A stretch of DNA of 64,000 bases from Closterium sp. Naga37s-1 (taxonomy: Eukaryota > Streptophyta > Zygnematophyceae > Desmidiales > Closteriaceae). Below the pieces are notes generated by a model that was given only the letters and a program-made list of their open reading frames with translations, did not search any database and was not told the DNA's origin. Numbering within the stretch: the stretch's first letter is position 1; every line of letters starts with the position of its first letter. Made by a program: the position numbers and the translations under genes. This document shows positions 1 through 11,100 of the stretch, one piece after another. The stretch is from positions 689,501 through 753,500 of the forward strand of contig CANJKZ010000264.1 in the NCBI GenBank assembly GCA_947471745.1, given 5' to 3'.

Positions 1-109
1 GTGAGTGTGTGGTGGGGGTGAGTGAGAGAGCTCTCAGATTTGCGTGGATTGCCTTCATCGCTGTGGTTCCATCCAGTTTGGGTTCACCTTTTTATGATCC
101 TCCGTCCGC

Positions 110-347
110 CCGTTCCTCCCTCCCTCCCTCTTTCCTACCTCCCTCCCCCCCTCCCCCCCTCCCTCCCTCCCTCCCTCCCTCCCTCCCTCCCTCCCTCCAT
201 CCCTCCCTCCCTCCCTCCCTCCCTCCCTCCCTCCCTCCCTCCCTCCCTCCCTCCCTCCCTCCCTCCCTCCCTCCCTCCCTCCCTCCCTCCTTCCAACCCT
301 CCCTCCATTCCTCCCTCCCTTCCTCCTTCCCTCCCTCTCCACTTTCC
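110..347. repeat. (CCCT)n microsatellite in an intron
   Basis: The tract is almost pure CCCT on the + strand with a few interruptions (CCAT, TTCC). It lies in the intron just upstream of the first glycosyltransferase exon and forms a long polypyrimidine stretch before two consecutive acceptor sites near 357 and 497. The Pro/Ser-rich reading frames through it are repeat artefacts. Confidence 0.95.
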
Positions 348-357
348 CCGTCCCACA

Positions 358-440
358 GACGAGCAGGCAGTGGTGATGCACGAGGAGGGGCAGGACGAAT
401 TTTCCATCGATGCCTCTCCCTTTGGGAGGCGAGATGGGTT
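358..440 (+). repeat. Acceptor-side copy of glycosyltransferase exon 498-634
   Basis: An AG acceptor at 356-357 is followed by about 57 bases nearly identical to the first part of the exon at 498 (ACGAGCAGGCAGTGGTGATG and onward), after which the match is lost. It looks like a truncated upstream duplicate of the exon start together with its polypyrimidine tract. Confidence 0.75.
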
Positions 441-497
441 CAAATGGGTGCAGATGGGTCTATTCTCCTCCCTCCTCCTCACCCCCCACACACACAG

Positions 498-3400
498 ACG
501 AGCAGGCAGTGGTGATGCACGAGGAGGGGCAGGACGAGTTTGCCATCGATGGACCTCCCCCCTACCACCTGGCCTTCTGCTCCTACCCCATGTATCGCCA
601 TCTCAACCCCAAGACCATCCAGGAGTGGTTGCAGGTACGGCTGGGTGCATCGTACAGGTATGACTGGGTACAGGTATGACTGGGTACAGGTATGACTGGG
701 TACAGGTATGACTGTGTACAGGTATGGCTGGGTACAGGTATGGCTGGGTACAGGTATGGCTGGGTACAGGTATGGCTGGGTACAGGTATGGCTGGGTACA
801 GGTATGGCTGGGTACAGGTATGGCTGGGTACAGGTATGGCTGGGTACAGGTATGGCTGGGTACAGGTATGGCTGGGTACAGGTATGGCTGGGTACAGTTA
901 TGGCTGGGTACAGGTATGACTGGGTACAGGTATGACTGGGTACAGGTATGGCTGGGTACAGGTATGACTGGGTACAGGCTATGTGGCAAAAGACGCGTCC
1001 TGCGTCTAGGACGCTTGCGTCCAGACGCAGCGTCTTAGATGCAGGACGCTAGATGAGGGCCTTTAGGACGCATGAAAAGACGCATGCCCGGGCAGGGCAA
1101 AAAAAAACCCCGGGCAGCTGTAAAAAAAAGTTATAGGGCTTGGGAAGGGAGGGGGGGGGGGACCTTTGCACACATTCAATGCAAAATTTTCCCCAACAAT
1201 AAACCTTAAGGGTTTACTAAGGAGAATTGGGGTTGTGAATGGAGGGAGCACAAATGAGATGTGTGCAACCCTAAATGGGTTTGGTTGGTGGCCACAAAGG
1301 TTGGATGTTCTAGATGTAGAGTGGTTGGGTGGGTTGGGTTGGGGGCTTTACAAATTTGTGTAGAGGGGTTTGAAGTTGGGGGGGGTGTGCTGTTTCAATG
1401 TCGAGTTGCTTTTGGGGGGTCGTTTTTTCGCGAAATTGACATTCGCGTCGAATTCGCGAATGTCAATTTCGCGTTTCGGGATTTTTTTTTTTTCCAGAGG
1501 CAGACCGAAAAAAAAAAACAGGGTGCGTCCTGCGTCTCTGCGTCCAGACGCAGGACGCAGCAGGACGCGTGCGTCTTTTGCCACATAGGGTACAGGTATG
1601 GCTGAGCTGGTAAATCTGCCTTCTGCTCCTACCCCATGTACCGCCACGCCACCTCAACTTAAAGACCATCCAGGAAAGGTTACAGGTACGGCTGTCGTGG
1701 CTATTGTTATGCCTGTCCTAGTTACCACGCATGTTGATTGTGAAGGCATTACTGGTCTTTTGCTCCTTTTGTGGCGACCATCCAGAGTGATTTCAGGTAT
1801 GCACGGCTGCGCTGGTTACCACACCTGTTGATGTCAAATTTGCAGTACGGTAATCTGCCTTTTGCTCCTACCCCATGCATCACTACCTCAACTTGAAGAC
1901 CATCCAGGTTGGTTGCTTGCAGGTATGCGCCACATGTGCCCCACACCATGTGTCCCCCCCCGCGTCATGCCTGCCCCACAGGATGTGTGTCCCACATCCC
2001 CCTCTGCATCCCTTCCTTCTTTCCACCCTCCAACCCCTCCCCCCCTTCCCTCCCTTCCCAGATAACCCTGCACTACCTAGGAGTGGAGTACTTTGTTCTC
2101 AACGATGGTGCTTCAGGTCACCCCTTCTTCCCCATATCATGTGTGCCCCACACCCTGTGCCCCACACCCTGTGCCCCACACCCTGTGCTGTGCCCCACAC
2201 CCTGTGCCCCACACCTTGTGCCCCACACCATGCACCCCACCCCCCAGATAGCCCTGCACTACCTAGGCGTGGAGTGCTTTGTTTTCAACGACGGTGCTTC
2301 TATCCCCCCCCTTTTCTTCCCCATACCATGTGCCTAACCTCCCACTCAGCATCCCTTCCTCCCTCTCTTCCCTTCCCCAGATAGCCCTGCACTACCTAGG
2401 CGTGGAGTACTTTGTTTTCAACGACGGTGCTTCCGTCGTGGAAGACGTTTACGAGGTGGGGTGGTGGTCCCTTTTTCTTTCTTATGTTTTGCATAAAGCA
2501 CCCAGGTCGCATTTTTTAGTCGGCTCAAAGCTGAACGACGGTCCTTCTGTCGTGGAAGACGTTTACGAGGTGATTCATTGCTCTTTCTTATGCCCTGCAC
2601 AGAGCACATGCGTAAAAATGTACACTTTTTGAAGCAAAAAAAAAAGACATTTATGCACCTTATTTTGATTGTTTTATGTTAAGATATGCATCTCAATCTC
2701 AATTTCAGTGTTTACTTCAGCACTGTACTAGTTCCTATCTGGAAAGTGGCAGGCAGCCTTGCCTTGTATTGAACGATTGTGCCGTGTTGGCAAAGCAAGG
2801 AAGAGATGAAGCGACAAGTGAGTGAAAGCTTTTATTCCTGGGAGAAGATCTTCTTTCATCTTACCCCCCCTCTTCCCTCACGCACTCACTCACTCCCTCC
2901 CTCCCTCCCTCCCTCCCTCCCTCCCTCCCTCCCTCCCTCCCTCCCTCCCTCCCTCCCTCCCTTCCTCCCTCCCAAACTCACTCATTACCTCAATCCCTCT
3001 AACTTCCCTCCTCCCTCTCTCCCCCTCCCTACTCACTCCCTCACTTTCTCCTCTCCCTCACTCCCTCACTCACTCACTCACCGCCTCCCTCACTCTCTCA
3101 CTCACAGGTCCTGGAGCCATACATGGCAGCGGGGATGATGGAGATATTGGACATGCGGGGAGGGTACAAGTGAGTGGGGGAGGTTACAAGTGAGTGGGGG
3201 AGGGAGTGTGTGATTAGGGAGGGTACATATGGGTAGGGGGAGTACGAGGTAGTAGGGAGGCGAGGGTGTGAGTGGGGAGGGTAATAGTGAGTGGGGAGGG
3301 TACAAGTGAGTGGGAGAGTGTACAAGTGAGTGGGGGAGGGTACAAATGAGTGGGGGAGGAAGTGTGGAGAGTGAGTGGGGAGGGGTACAAGTGGGTGATG

Positions 3401-5119
3401 AAGGGTCAAGTGAGTGTGGAGACAGAGGGTACGAGTGAGTGGCAATAGCTGTTTATAAGTTCATAAAACGACACAAGTCCAGATATTCCCTGTGCTTCCC
3501 ATTCCCCTGTGCTTCCAATCCCCCTGTGCTTCCCATTCCTAGATACGAGTCCAAGCAGAACGTGCTTGTATTGAATAATTGTCTCTACCGGATGAAATAT
3601 GTGTCCAAGTAAGTTTCCTCTTCCGCACTCTCTACCAAGCTGGTTGAAAAGGATTCCTGTAACTGATTATTAACTTTTCCACCACCTCTGCAACCCCACC
3701 TTTGCACATTCTCTCCCTCACCTCACCCTGCCTCTCTGTCCTCACTCACTCTCGCCCATTCTCATTCACTCTCTTCCACGACACCTGGTGGGTGTTCTTT
3801 GCCGACTTTTGATGAGTCTATGTTACCTTCTCTTACTCCCCCTTACTTTCTCACTCTCCCTCACTCACTCACTCTACCTCCCTCACTCGCACCCACTACT
3901 CCAGGTGGGTGTTCTTTGCCGACTTTGATGAGTTTCTGTTACCTTCTCTTACTCCCCTTCTCATCCTCCCTCACTCACTCTACCTCACTCACTCGCACCC
4001 ACTAATCCAGGTGGGCGTTTTTTGCCGACTTTGATGAGTTTCTCCACATCCAGCCGCCCCAGACCCTTAAAGGGTTGCTACAGGAGCACTCTCACGCGCC
4101 CTACATCACCTTTGCCAGCCTCTGGTGGTCCATCGAACGCTGCCGGTACGTGTGTTTGCTGTGCGGTAAGGATGTGTGATAAGTGTGCACGAACTGAGTT
4201 ACATGTTACACTTGAATGGTTGCTACAGGAACACTCTGACGCGCCCTACATCACCTTTGCCAGCCTCTGGTGGTCTATCGAGCGCTGCCGGTACGTGCCA
4301 CTTCTGTCAGTCAGTGTGGTGATAAAGCATTGCCAGCAATTTCCTCCCTTTTCTTTTGTTGCCAAACTGTGATTTTCCAACCCTTTTCCTCCCTTTACCA
4401 CCCATCCCCCTCAGCACCCCCAACATTTCCATTTTCATTCCCATCTTTCCCATCCCCAACCCCCACCTCTCTTTTCACCCCACAGCCCTCAGCCTCCATC
4501 GGACCATTTTTATCTCGAGCGAATGCCCTTCCACTGGCCGCACATTTACTGCATAGGGCCCAAGAATGCGGGTCATGTGGAGGATAAGTGCATCAATTAT
4601 TTCGGGCATCGGAAAGTTATCGCCAACACAAAGCTTGTGAAGGCCATGCAGGCAAGTAGAACGGTTTCTTTCCAGTGATTCTTATTTGTGTGCTTGTTTG
4701 TTTTTTTGGTTCCGTATGCTGGTTTCGATGGTTCATCAACCCACCTATCTCGCATTCATCCGTCCAGGTGCATCGTACAATAGAGCCAGTGGATAATGGA
4801 ATCGACTTCCCTGCATCGTCTGGCCATTTACTGAACCATTTCCAGGTATGATTTCTGGCAATTTTTTTTTTTTTTTTTTTTTTTTTGAAGGGGTTTTTTC
4901 CTCCGTGTTTCTGTGCTTACGTACCCTATGTCCCTTACCACACTCTAACCCTTCAACCGATTGTGTGCCATGCAGGGCTTGCTGCGAGGTGATATTAAGA
5001 TGTGTGAAGAAGTATTTGCAACAAATAGCACTCCAGAATGGTACATAGAGGACTGGCATCTGGCCGAAATGTCCAAGCAAGCCAGACTTCTTGGCCCACC
5101 ACAAACGATTTTGTATTGA
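498..5119 (+). CDS. GT92 (DUF23) family glycosyltransferase, GALS-like, 5' partial
   Basis: Eight exons can be joined in frame: 498-634, 2381-2455, 3108-3169, 3543-3608, 4011-4145, 4486-4651, 4768-4845, 4976-5119, giving 286 residues and a TGA stop. The first visible exon starts in phase, so the N-terminus (expected signal anchor) is off the window. The protein reads YHLAFCSYPMY, EWLQ, ALHYLGVEYFVFNDG, VLEPYM, NNCLYRMKYVSKWVFFADFDEFLHI, then WWSIERC and a late YFGHRKVIANTK block. This order, with a D-x-D/E motif after KW, matches glycosyltransferase family 92, which includes the plant galactan beta-1,4-galactosyltransferases, Golgi type II enzymes using UDP-galactose. The family is clear; the exact substrate is inference. 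The intron after 4651 appears to have a GC donor (CAG|GCAAGT). Several introns carry extra copies of the neighbouring exon edge. Confidence 0.82.
650..978 (+). repeat. 16-bp minisatellite carrying repeated splice-donor-like sites
   Basis: About 20 tandem units of GGTATGGCTGGGTACA (some GGTATGACTGGGTACA) start immediately after the donor of the exon ending at 634 (GCAG|GTACGGCTGGGT). Each unit contains CAG|GTATG, so the array is a run of donor-like sites apparently derived from the real donor. Confidence 0.9.
979..1588. mobile_element. Non-autonomous DNA transposon (MITE-like, 610 bp) with 8-bp TSD
   Basis: The element starts CTATGTGGCAAAAGACGC and ends with the exact inverse complement GCGTCTTTTGCCACATAG. 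It is flanked on both sides by GGTACAGG (971-978 and 1589-1596), consistent with an 8-bp target duplication as made by hAT-type transposases. The same octamer also occurs in the host minisatellite, so the TSD is not independent proof. Subterminal regions are rich in GACGC/GCGTC motifs, and a hairpin (CGCGAAATTGACATTCGCG and its inverse) lies at about 1430-1472. No transposase is encoded. Confidence 0.75.
1604..1922 (+). repeat. Donor-side copies of glycosyltransferase exon 498-634
   Basis: Two degraded copies of the exon's 3' part (TTCTGCTCCTACCCCATG ... GACCATCCAG) occur at about 1618-1685 and 1858-1921, each followed by a GT donor-like site (CAGGTACGG, CAGGTATGC). A shorter fragment lies at about 1775-1800. 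They sit in the intron downstream of the intact exon. Confidence 0.75.
2062..2310 (+). repeat. Acceptor-side copies of glycosyltransferase exon 2381-2455
   Basis: Two partial copies of the exon beginning ATAGCCCTGCACTACCTAGG occur at about 2062-2116 and 2249-2303, each preceded by a pyrimidine tract and AG. The complete exon follows at 2381. A donor-side fragment with the same 3' end (AACGACGG...GTTTACGAG|GTGATT) lies at 2534-2571. Confidence 0.8.
2885..2972. repeat. (CCCT)n microsatellite
   Basis: An uninterrupted run of CTCC/CCCT units lies in the intron before the exon at 3108, followed by further CTCACTC-rich pyrimidine sequence up to the acceptor. Confidence 0.93.
3784..3950 (+). repeat. 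Acceptor-side copies of the DFDEF exon (4011-4145)
   Basis: Two incomplete copies of the exon start (GTGGGTGTTCTTTGCCGACTTTGATGAG) occur at about 3787 and 3905, the first with an extra T that breaks the frame. The intact copy encoding the DFDEFLHI motif starts at 4011. A donor-side copy of the same exon lies at 4215-4290 and ends CGCTGCCG|GTACGT like the true exon. Confidence 0.8.
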
Positions 5120-5529
5120 TGCAGAAAACTAATGTGGAAATAGTTCTGTAATGCGGATAGCTAGCATACACACAGCAGCTTGTAGTAAGCTGAGAGTCGT
5201 TCTAAACCTGATTCTTTTTTCTGCCGCGTCAATGCCACCGTGGATATGTGGGACTGCCAGCACATTTCACCCCACCAACCGCAATTCCAAGTTCTCTATT
5301 CGCACGTGGCTGCTTACGTGCCCTTTCCATGGTCCACGACTAGGCTATTGGACCACGGCTGACTCACATTGGCCCACCGATGACCCAACTGTCCAGCAGT
5401 GCGCGGGACAAGGACTCACATCGGGATTCGGGAATCGCGGGTCCACATGTCTGACGTTCCCCTCGGGATTTGCTTGACCTGGATTTTCACATGCTGGTCT
5501 AGTCCGTAGGTCTCCTGCCTCACAGCCTC
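5120..5529. other. Intergenic stretch, glycosyltransferase 3' flank
   Basis: This holds the 3' untranslated region of the glycosyltransferase gene and the flank of the LINE. No coding exon or RNA gene was seen. Confidence 0.5.
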
Positions 5530-7800
5530 CTTGATTCCTCTTTATTGACACTAGTAAATGTACAATGGATACAAGGCAAATCCAGAGACGTAGTGTATGG
5601 AGAGACATGCAGGCTAATCCTATTGTGAGGCCTACAAATAGGCCTCTGTGATGTCTCAATGGTCCTCTCCCAAGTAGGCAAAGTCAGCTGCAGAAAGAGA
5701 AGTCACCTCGGGTGGTGCGTGGTTGACGCCCTCGGTAAAACGAATTTGTGCACGACGACAAACAGTGCGAGCCTGCTCACGTTGATGGACCAGAGAAATC
5801 CGTTTGTAGAAGTTGGTCTCAAACAGCTGGGGAAGAGAATCTGTGGCACCACTCAAGTCGCGGAGTTGTGACGCCCCTTTGCGGCTGCATTGGCGAAGGA
5901 AGTTGTTGAACGAAGAGCCGAAGCAACCAAAGGTTTCGATGACAAGGGGAAACAGTTCGATGTCTGGACGGTCACGAAGTGCTGCAGCATAGTGGGTGGT
6001 CTTCTCACTTTCACGAGTGGCTGCTGCTGAACCAATCACCGTAGCTGCGTTGGAGTGCGGAAACCCCTTTTGTGGATCAGCAACAGAAACATCCAAGGCC
6101 CAGGTGGTACCAGAGCTAATATCGCGGCAAGTGATGTCTGTGCGGCGGCCAGGCAGGAGATGCTGGTCTTCCATCTGCGCAGAGAACCCAAGCTCCAAGG
6201 CAATGCGATGAACTTCTCGTTTGATTGCGTCGTGCACCTTAGTAGGCTCGTTGTTGCTAGGGCAGCGAAGGACATGAGAATGGATGGAAGGATCGGTGAA
6301 CGGGGAGTTGCAGGTGCAGGTGAGTGAAGATGAAAGGTGAGGAAGAGGAAGGCCTAAGCGGATAGCTGCTGCAATGCGCCATTCAGTCTCTGAAAGCTGC
6401 ATGTGCGGGGAGGATGGAGCCACAGTGAGCCAGTCACCTGCATGCGGGCCCTGCAAAGAGGTTAGACGAGCAAGGCGAAGCGGGGACGTTACTGTGGCTC
6501 GAACCTTCTCCAGCAAATCGGCTTCGAGGTGTTGGGAGAGATGAGTAAAGAGTTTAGGAGGGTAGCCCGATTGAAGCACAAGCCATGATGGGAAGCGATC
6601 ACGAATGTCTTGGGGAAGCATGGTCATGGTGGATGAGATTGAAGGGTCGAGGAGGTTAATGGAGTCCGTGGTGACGTAAGGGCGGAAAAGAGGAGCACCA
6701 TCAGTGATGAAGTGGGTGGATAAGGTCGAAACTGTCTGCGCCCAGCTACAAAGGTAACTGAGGGGGGCGATGGATGCAGAGCTGCGAATGCCGAAGCCAC
6801 CTAAGCGGATAGGGAGCGAGGCTTGGAGGCGGGCCGATGTGGACTGTTCAGAGGTGGGATTCCAGTACTCAGAGCCCAGGAGCTGAGAGAAGTGGCTGAA
6901 AATGGTGCAGTCCCATGAAGAAAGTAGCTCTTGGATTTCGGGAAAAGGTGCGACAGTTCGGAGGAGGAAAGAAGGTCGGGCAGTGATGCATAAGGAAAGG
7001 ATCCGTGAGGCAATCTGTGGGTCCTGCAGTTGATGCAGTAAGGGGAGGGAGGAAGTGAAAGAATCGAGTTTGTCACGAACTGTAGAGATGATGTAACCGT
7101 CGGAGCCGGTAGGAACGCCAGCGACAGTGAGACCGTTTGCAGCGATGGAAATACCCGGGGGTGGAATGCAGTGTTCGGGCAGGTCCATAGGGGCCCATAG
7201 AGAGCACTTAGAGGGTTGGACTGTAAGGCCGAGAGAGAGAAGGCGGGAGGTAAGGTCAGTGTATGCGGCAAAGACGTCTGAGGGAGGGCCGACCAAGTAG
7301 GTATCGTCTGCGTATGAGGTAATGAAAATTGAGGGAGACTGCTGCTGGGTTGGTTGGATGGCTAGCTGCTGTGTTAGGGCATAAAGGAAAGGGCCACAAG
7401 GGTCGCCTTGACGAACACCAGAAGCTGATTGGAATGTGTGGAGAAGGGGGCCGCTGCGGTAGTGGAGAGGTGAAGGGGTGGAGTAGAATAGGCGGAAGAA
7501 GGGAATGAGACTGGAGAATGGGGAGCGCCTTAATGCCTCAAACATGGAAACCCGGTTGAACGAGTTGAACGCGTTTGCAACGTCCAGCTGAAGCACCACC
7601 CAGTCTGGATGAAGGGAGAAGGCGGAGCACACTGCGTGCGACATAATCTCGATCCCGGCCGGAACTGCTACGCCAAATTGAAGGTGAGGAAGGAATGTCT
7701 CTCGCATCTGCTGCTTAAAAAGGAGAGTGATGCAGCGTGAAAGGAGGCGTGGTAGCACTTCCCCAATGGATTCAGGAATCATTTCTCGCGAATTCACACT
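5530..7800 (-). mobile_element. 5'-truncated LINE (non-LTR retrotransposon)
   Basis: The insertion lies between the glycosyltransferase and the glycerol-3-phosphate dehydrogenase genes, antisense to both. It carries one long ORF for the second half of a LINE polyprotein. Upstream of the ORF there are immediate in-frame stops (TAATAA near 7810), so the reverse transcriptase N-terminus is missing, as expected from 5' truncation during target-primed reverse transcription. An AATAAA-like signal on the minus strand lies near 5542-5548. No clear target duplication was established, so the element limits are approximate. Confidence 0.8.
5656..7797 (-). CDS. LINE polyprotein fragment: reverse transcriptase plus restriction-like endonuclease
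   Basis: An open frame of 713 codons covers part of a non-LTR retrotransposon protein. Reverse transcriptase motifs visible are A (LDVANAFNS, residues 71-79), B (SGVRQGDPCGP, 126-136) and C (SYADD, 161-165), which hold the metal-binding aspartates. A C-x-C-x(12)-H-x(4)-C zinc knuckle lies at about 492-512. It is followed by RTDI (about 552) and DVSV (about 569), the P/RD-x(n)-D pattern of the C-terminal restriction-like endonuclease of R2/RLE-class LINEs. The fingers region before motif A is mostly missing, and the apparent start (a GTG) is only where the truncation leaves the frame open. No stops interrupt it, so the insertion is probably recent. It was probably not autonomous after insertion. 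Confidence 0.85.
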   Translation of the reverse strand: MNSREMIPESIGEVLPRLLSRCITLLFKQQMRETFLPHLQFGVAVPAGIEIMSHAVCSAFSLHPDWVVLQLDVANAFNSFNRVSMFEALRRSPFSSLIPFFRLFYSTPSPLHYRSGPLLHTFQSASGVRQGDPCGPFLYALTQQLAIQPTQQQSPSIFITSYADDTYLVGPPSDVFAAYTDLTSRLLSLGLTVQPSKCSLWAPMDLPEHCIPPPGISIAANGLTVAGVPTGSDGYIISTVRDKLDSFTSSLPLLHQLQDPQIASRILSLCITARPSFLLRTVAPFPEIQELLSSWDCTIFSHFSQLLGSEYWNPTSEQSTSARLQASLPIRLGGFGIRSSASIAPLSYLCSWAQTVSTLSTHFITDGAPLFRPYVTTDSINLLDPSISSTMTMLPQDIRDRFPSWLVLQSGYPPKLFTHLSQHLEADLLEKVRATVTSPLRLARLTSLQGPHAGDWLTVAPSSPHMQLSETEWRIAAAIRLGLPLPHLSSSLTCTCNSPFTDPSIHSHVLRCPSNNEPTKVHDAIKREVHRIALELGFSAQMEDQHLLPGRRTDITCRDISSGTTWALDVSVADPQKGFPHSNAATVIGSAAATRESEKTTHYAAALRDRPDIELFPLVIETFGCFGSSFNNFLRQCSRKGASQLRDLSGATDSLPQLFETNFYKRISLVHQREQARTVCRRAQIRFTEGVNHAPPEVTSLSAADFAYLGEDH

Positions 7801-8117
7801 GTAATATACTTATTAGCAGATATATTCAGTCAGCGTCTGGTATTGCGTTCTTTCCAGCTGAACCTCCTAGATTAGTATTGCCGACCTAGAAGTGTACGAG
7901 TCGTGTAGCAGTACCGTTTCCTATCGAGTTTTGAATTGCATTTATGTGAAATCGAGACCTGTGGCATCGTAACTTCTTTGTCGCAAATACTGTGCTTCAT
8001 CAGGGTTTGAATCGCGTCGCGACAGCCAGTCAATCATTCCGTAGCACCTAGTAGTCAAATACTCGCATTTCGGAACATCAACTCAATCGAGATTGTCGGA
8101 TAAGCTAGCAGTTCAGA
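7801..8117 (+). promoter_or_regulatory. 5' flank and probable promoter/5'UTR of the SDP6-type gene
   Basis: About 320 bases lie between the LINE truncation point and the ATG of the dehydrogenase gene. No canonical TATA box at a convincing distance was found. The position makes it the promoter/5'UTR; nothing more specific can be supported. Confidence 0.35.
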
Positions 8118-11100
8118 ATGAGCATTCGCACAACTAGTCGGTTGTTCTCCAGGGTGGTTCTATTTGGAGGAGCAGGTGCAGCTGCTGCTCTCGCGGCTTA
8201 CATCCAATCCACGGGCCATGCCGACCCTCCAAAGAACCTTCCCAGTACGTGCCACGGTGTGGCTCGACAGTACTACCAGTCTTGCATTGTTCCGCGTGCA
8301 TTCGCGATGCATACGCCTGATTGTACGTTCGGTGGCATCCTCGTGTATCACATGTAAGTCTTTACGCAAACCGCTGGATGTAAAACTGAATGTTTCTCTT
8401 CTCCCCCTCCAGAGCTTTCCGACGAGGTTCCGTCGAGGCAGGTTCAGATGTCAGCTCTCGCTGGTAGTAGCTCTGCGCGACCATTCGACATCCTCGTTAT
8501 AGGCGGTGGTGCTACTGGTGCCGGCGTGGCGCTGGACGCTGCTGCACGCGGACTCCACGTGGCAATGGTGGAGCGAGACGACTTCAGTTGTGGCACATCC
8601 TCTAGAAGCACCAAGCTCGTGCATGGAGGTCAGTCCCCTCGAAAACCTGTGGAACAAAAACTTTAGTAAATCCCACTCAACGAGCTTTGGTTTCTGCTTT
8701 CTCACACGGTCCTTTTTTTCCATAGTCCTTGCACCAGGCAGCACATCACGTTCCTTCTCTACTGAACCCCCCTCCACACTTTTCTCCTTCGCTGCAGGCG
8801 TTCGTTACCTCGAAAAGGCATTCCTTCGCAGAGATCTCGCCCAACTTCGCCTCGTTAACGAAGCCCTGGCGGAGCGAGGCACCCTGATTCGCAACGCTCC
8901 GCACCTGGTCTGGCCGTTACCCACGCTCACGCCGTGCTACCATTGGTGGGAGGTGCCCTACTACTGGGCTGGGCTTAAAGCGTATGATCTTATAGCGGGG
9001 AAGAAGGTGCTGTACATGTCCCGCGTGGTCACGGCAGCGGAGGCTACTGGGATGGTTCCGACGCTTGCACACAAGGCACGAGGTGCGTTTCTTTGAGCGT
9101 TCCACTCTCTACTGGTCATTGTTGCAAACCTGCCTTATAAATCACCTGTGATGCAATGAACATATTGACGACGGTTGAGTTGCAACGACGTCCTTTCATA
9201 CTCCCCACCCACCCCCTCCTCCCCAGACGCCCGCACGCTGAAGGCGGGAGTGCTGTACTACGATGGGCAGATGGACGACGCGCAGTTGAAGCATCACCTG
9301 CAAAGCCCCCCTCCTTTTCCCCTCATTCCTCTCCCTCGTCCTCCCTCTCTTCCCCCAGACGGTCGCACATTGAAAGCCGGAGTGTTGTACTACGATGGAC
9401 AGATGGACGACGCGCGGCTGAACCTCGCCCTGGCCACCACTGCCGCGCGCGCAGGCGCTGTCGTGCTCAACCACGCGAGCGTGTCCGCGTTAAAGACAGA
9501 CCCGACAGGGCGAGTGGAGGGCGCCGTGGTGAAGGACGAGCTGACGGGGAAGCAGGTGGACGTGCGCGCCAAAGTGGTTGTGAATGCCACAGGCGCTTAC
9601 TGCGATAGGTGAGAGTGGAGGTGGGAGGTGGGAGAAGGGGGAATGGGAGGGGGGAATGGGCGAGAGGAGGGCGCCGTGGTGAAGGACGAGCTGACGGGGA
9701 AGGAGGTAGACGTGCGCGCGAAAGTGGTGGTGAACGCCACAGGCGCTTACTGCGATAGGTGAGAGTGGGGGGGGGCAGGTGAGGGCTGAAAGGTGAGGAG
9801 GTGAAAGGTGAGGAGGTGAAAGGTGGCATAATGCTTGTGAACAAGAGAGGGGGAATTGGGAGGGAGAATCGTGAAAAAAATGGAAAAGACACACCGAGGT
9901 TGACGTTCATTGTGGAACACAAGAGAGCTGTGCATCAGAAACGGGAAATGAGAAAAAATAGGAGGATTTCTTTACGGCTTTCAAATGTAGGAACACATCT
10001 ATATCACCACGCTGAACCCACTTCCACTTCCCCCAAACCGAAACAAACTTTGTCGTTTGGCCGATATCAACACGCCTCTCGCCGTCCTCGCTTCCCACCC
10101 ACTTTGTTCTCCCCGACTTCATACCCGGAGGCGCCTCAGGCAGCTCGTCAGGCTCACAGTGTAAAACTTGTTTGAAATCTCCTCTTCCCTTCTCTCCCCC
10201 TCCCCCACCCACACCCCCCCTTCCCCCATCCTCCTCCCCCCTTCCCCCTTCGCCCTTCTCTTCCCCGCACCACCACTTCCTTCCCTGAACAGCATTCGCC
10301 GTATGGCAGACCCCAACACTTCGCTGGCCGTTCTTGCTTCCTCCGGCTCTCACGTTGTCCTCCCCGACTTCTACCTGGGAGCCGCCTCTGGCAGCAAGTC
10401 AGGCTCGCAATCCACCTCACTTCACACCTCAATACCTACCCAAACCCCCCTCTCTCCCATGAAACCCAAACAGCGTTCGCCGTATGGCAGACCCCAACAC
10501 TCCGCTGGCCGTTCTTGCTTCGTCCGGCTCTCACGTTGTCCTCCCCGACTTCTACCTGGGAGCCGCCTCAGGCAGCACGTCAGGCGCAGGGGCAGGCACA
10601 GCCAGCGGCAGCGGCGGCGGCGGCGGAAACGTGGGTCTGCTTATACCGAAGACGGCGGACGGGAGGGTGATGTTCATGCTGCCGTGGCTGGGGCGGGTGG
10701 TGGCGGGGACGACCGATGCGCCTTCAGAGGTGGTGGATGTGCCGGTGCCAACAGAGAAGGAGGTTCAGTTCATCGTGGATACGCTCAGCAACTACCTGAA
10801 TGTGGATGTGAGTATAGCGAGGGCAACTTTGCGGACCTGGGTGTGAGTGATTGGATTGCATGTGTGTCACAATTCAATGGGCGTGTCTCTAAAGGTGGTG
10901 GATGTGCCTGTGCCCACGGAAAAGGAGGTTCAGTTTATCGTGGATACGCTGAGCAACTACCTGGATGTGGATGTGAGTGATTGGATATGATATTGTATGA
11001 GTGTGATTCCGCAACTACTGATTCCCTGGGGAGGGTGGTGTCTGGAACGACAGATGCACCTTCAGAGGTGGTGGATGTGCCTGTTCCCACGGAGAAGGTG

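Noticed and set aside
9-663. Pro/Ser-rich and Gly/Arg/Glu-rich frames
   Set aside because: They are translations of the (CCCT)n microsatellite.
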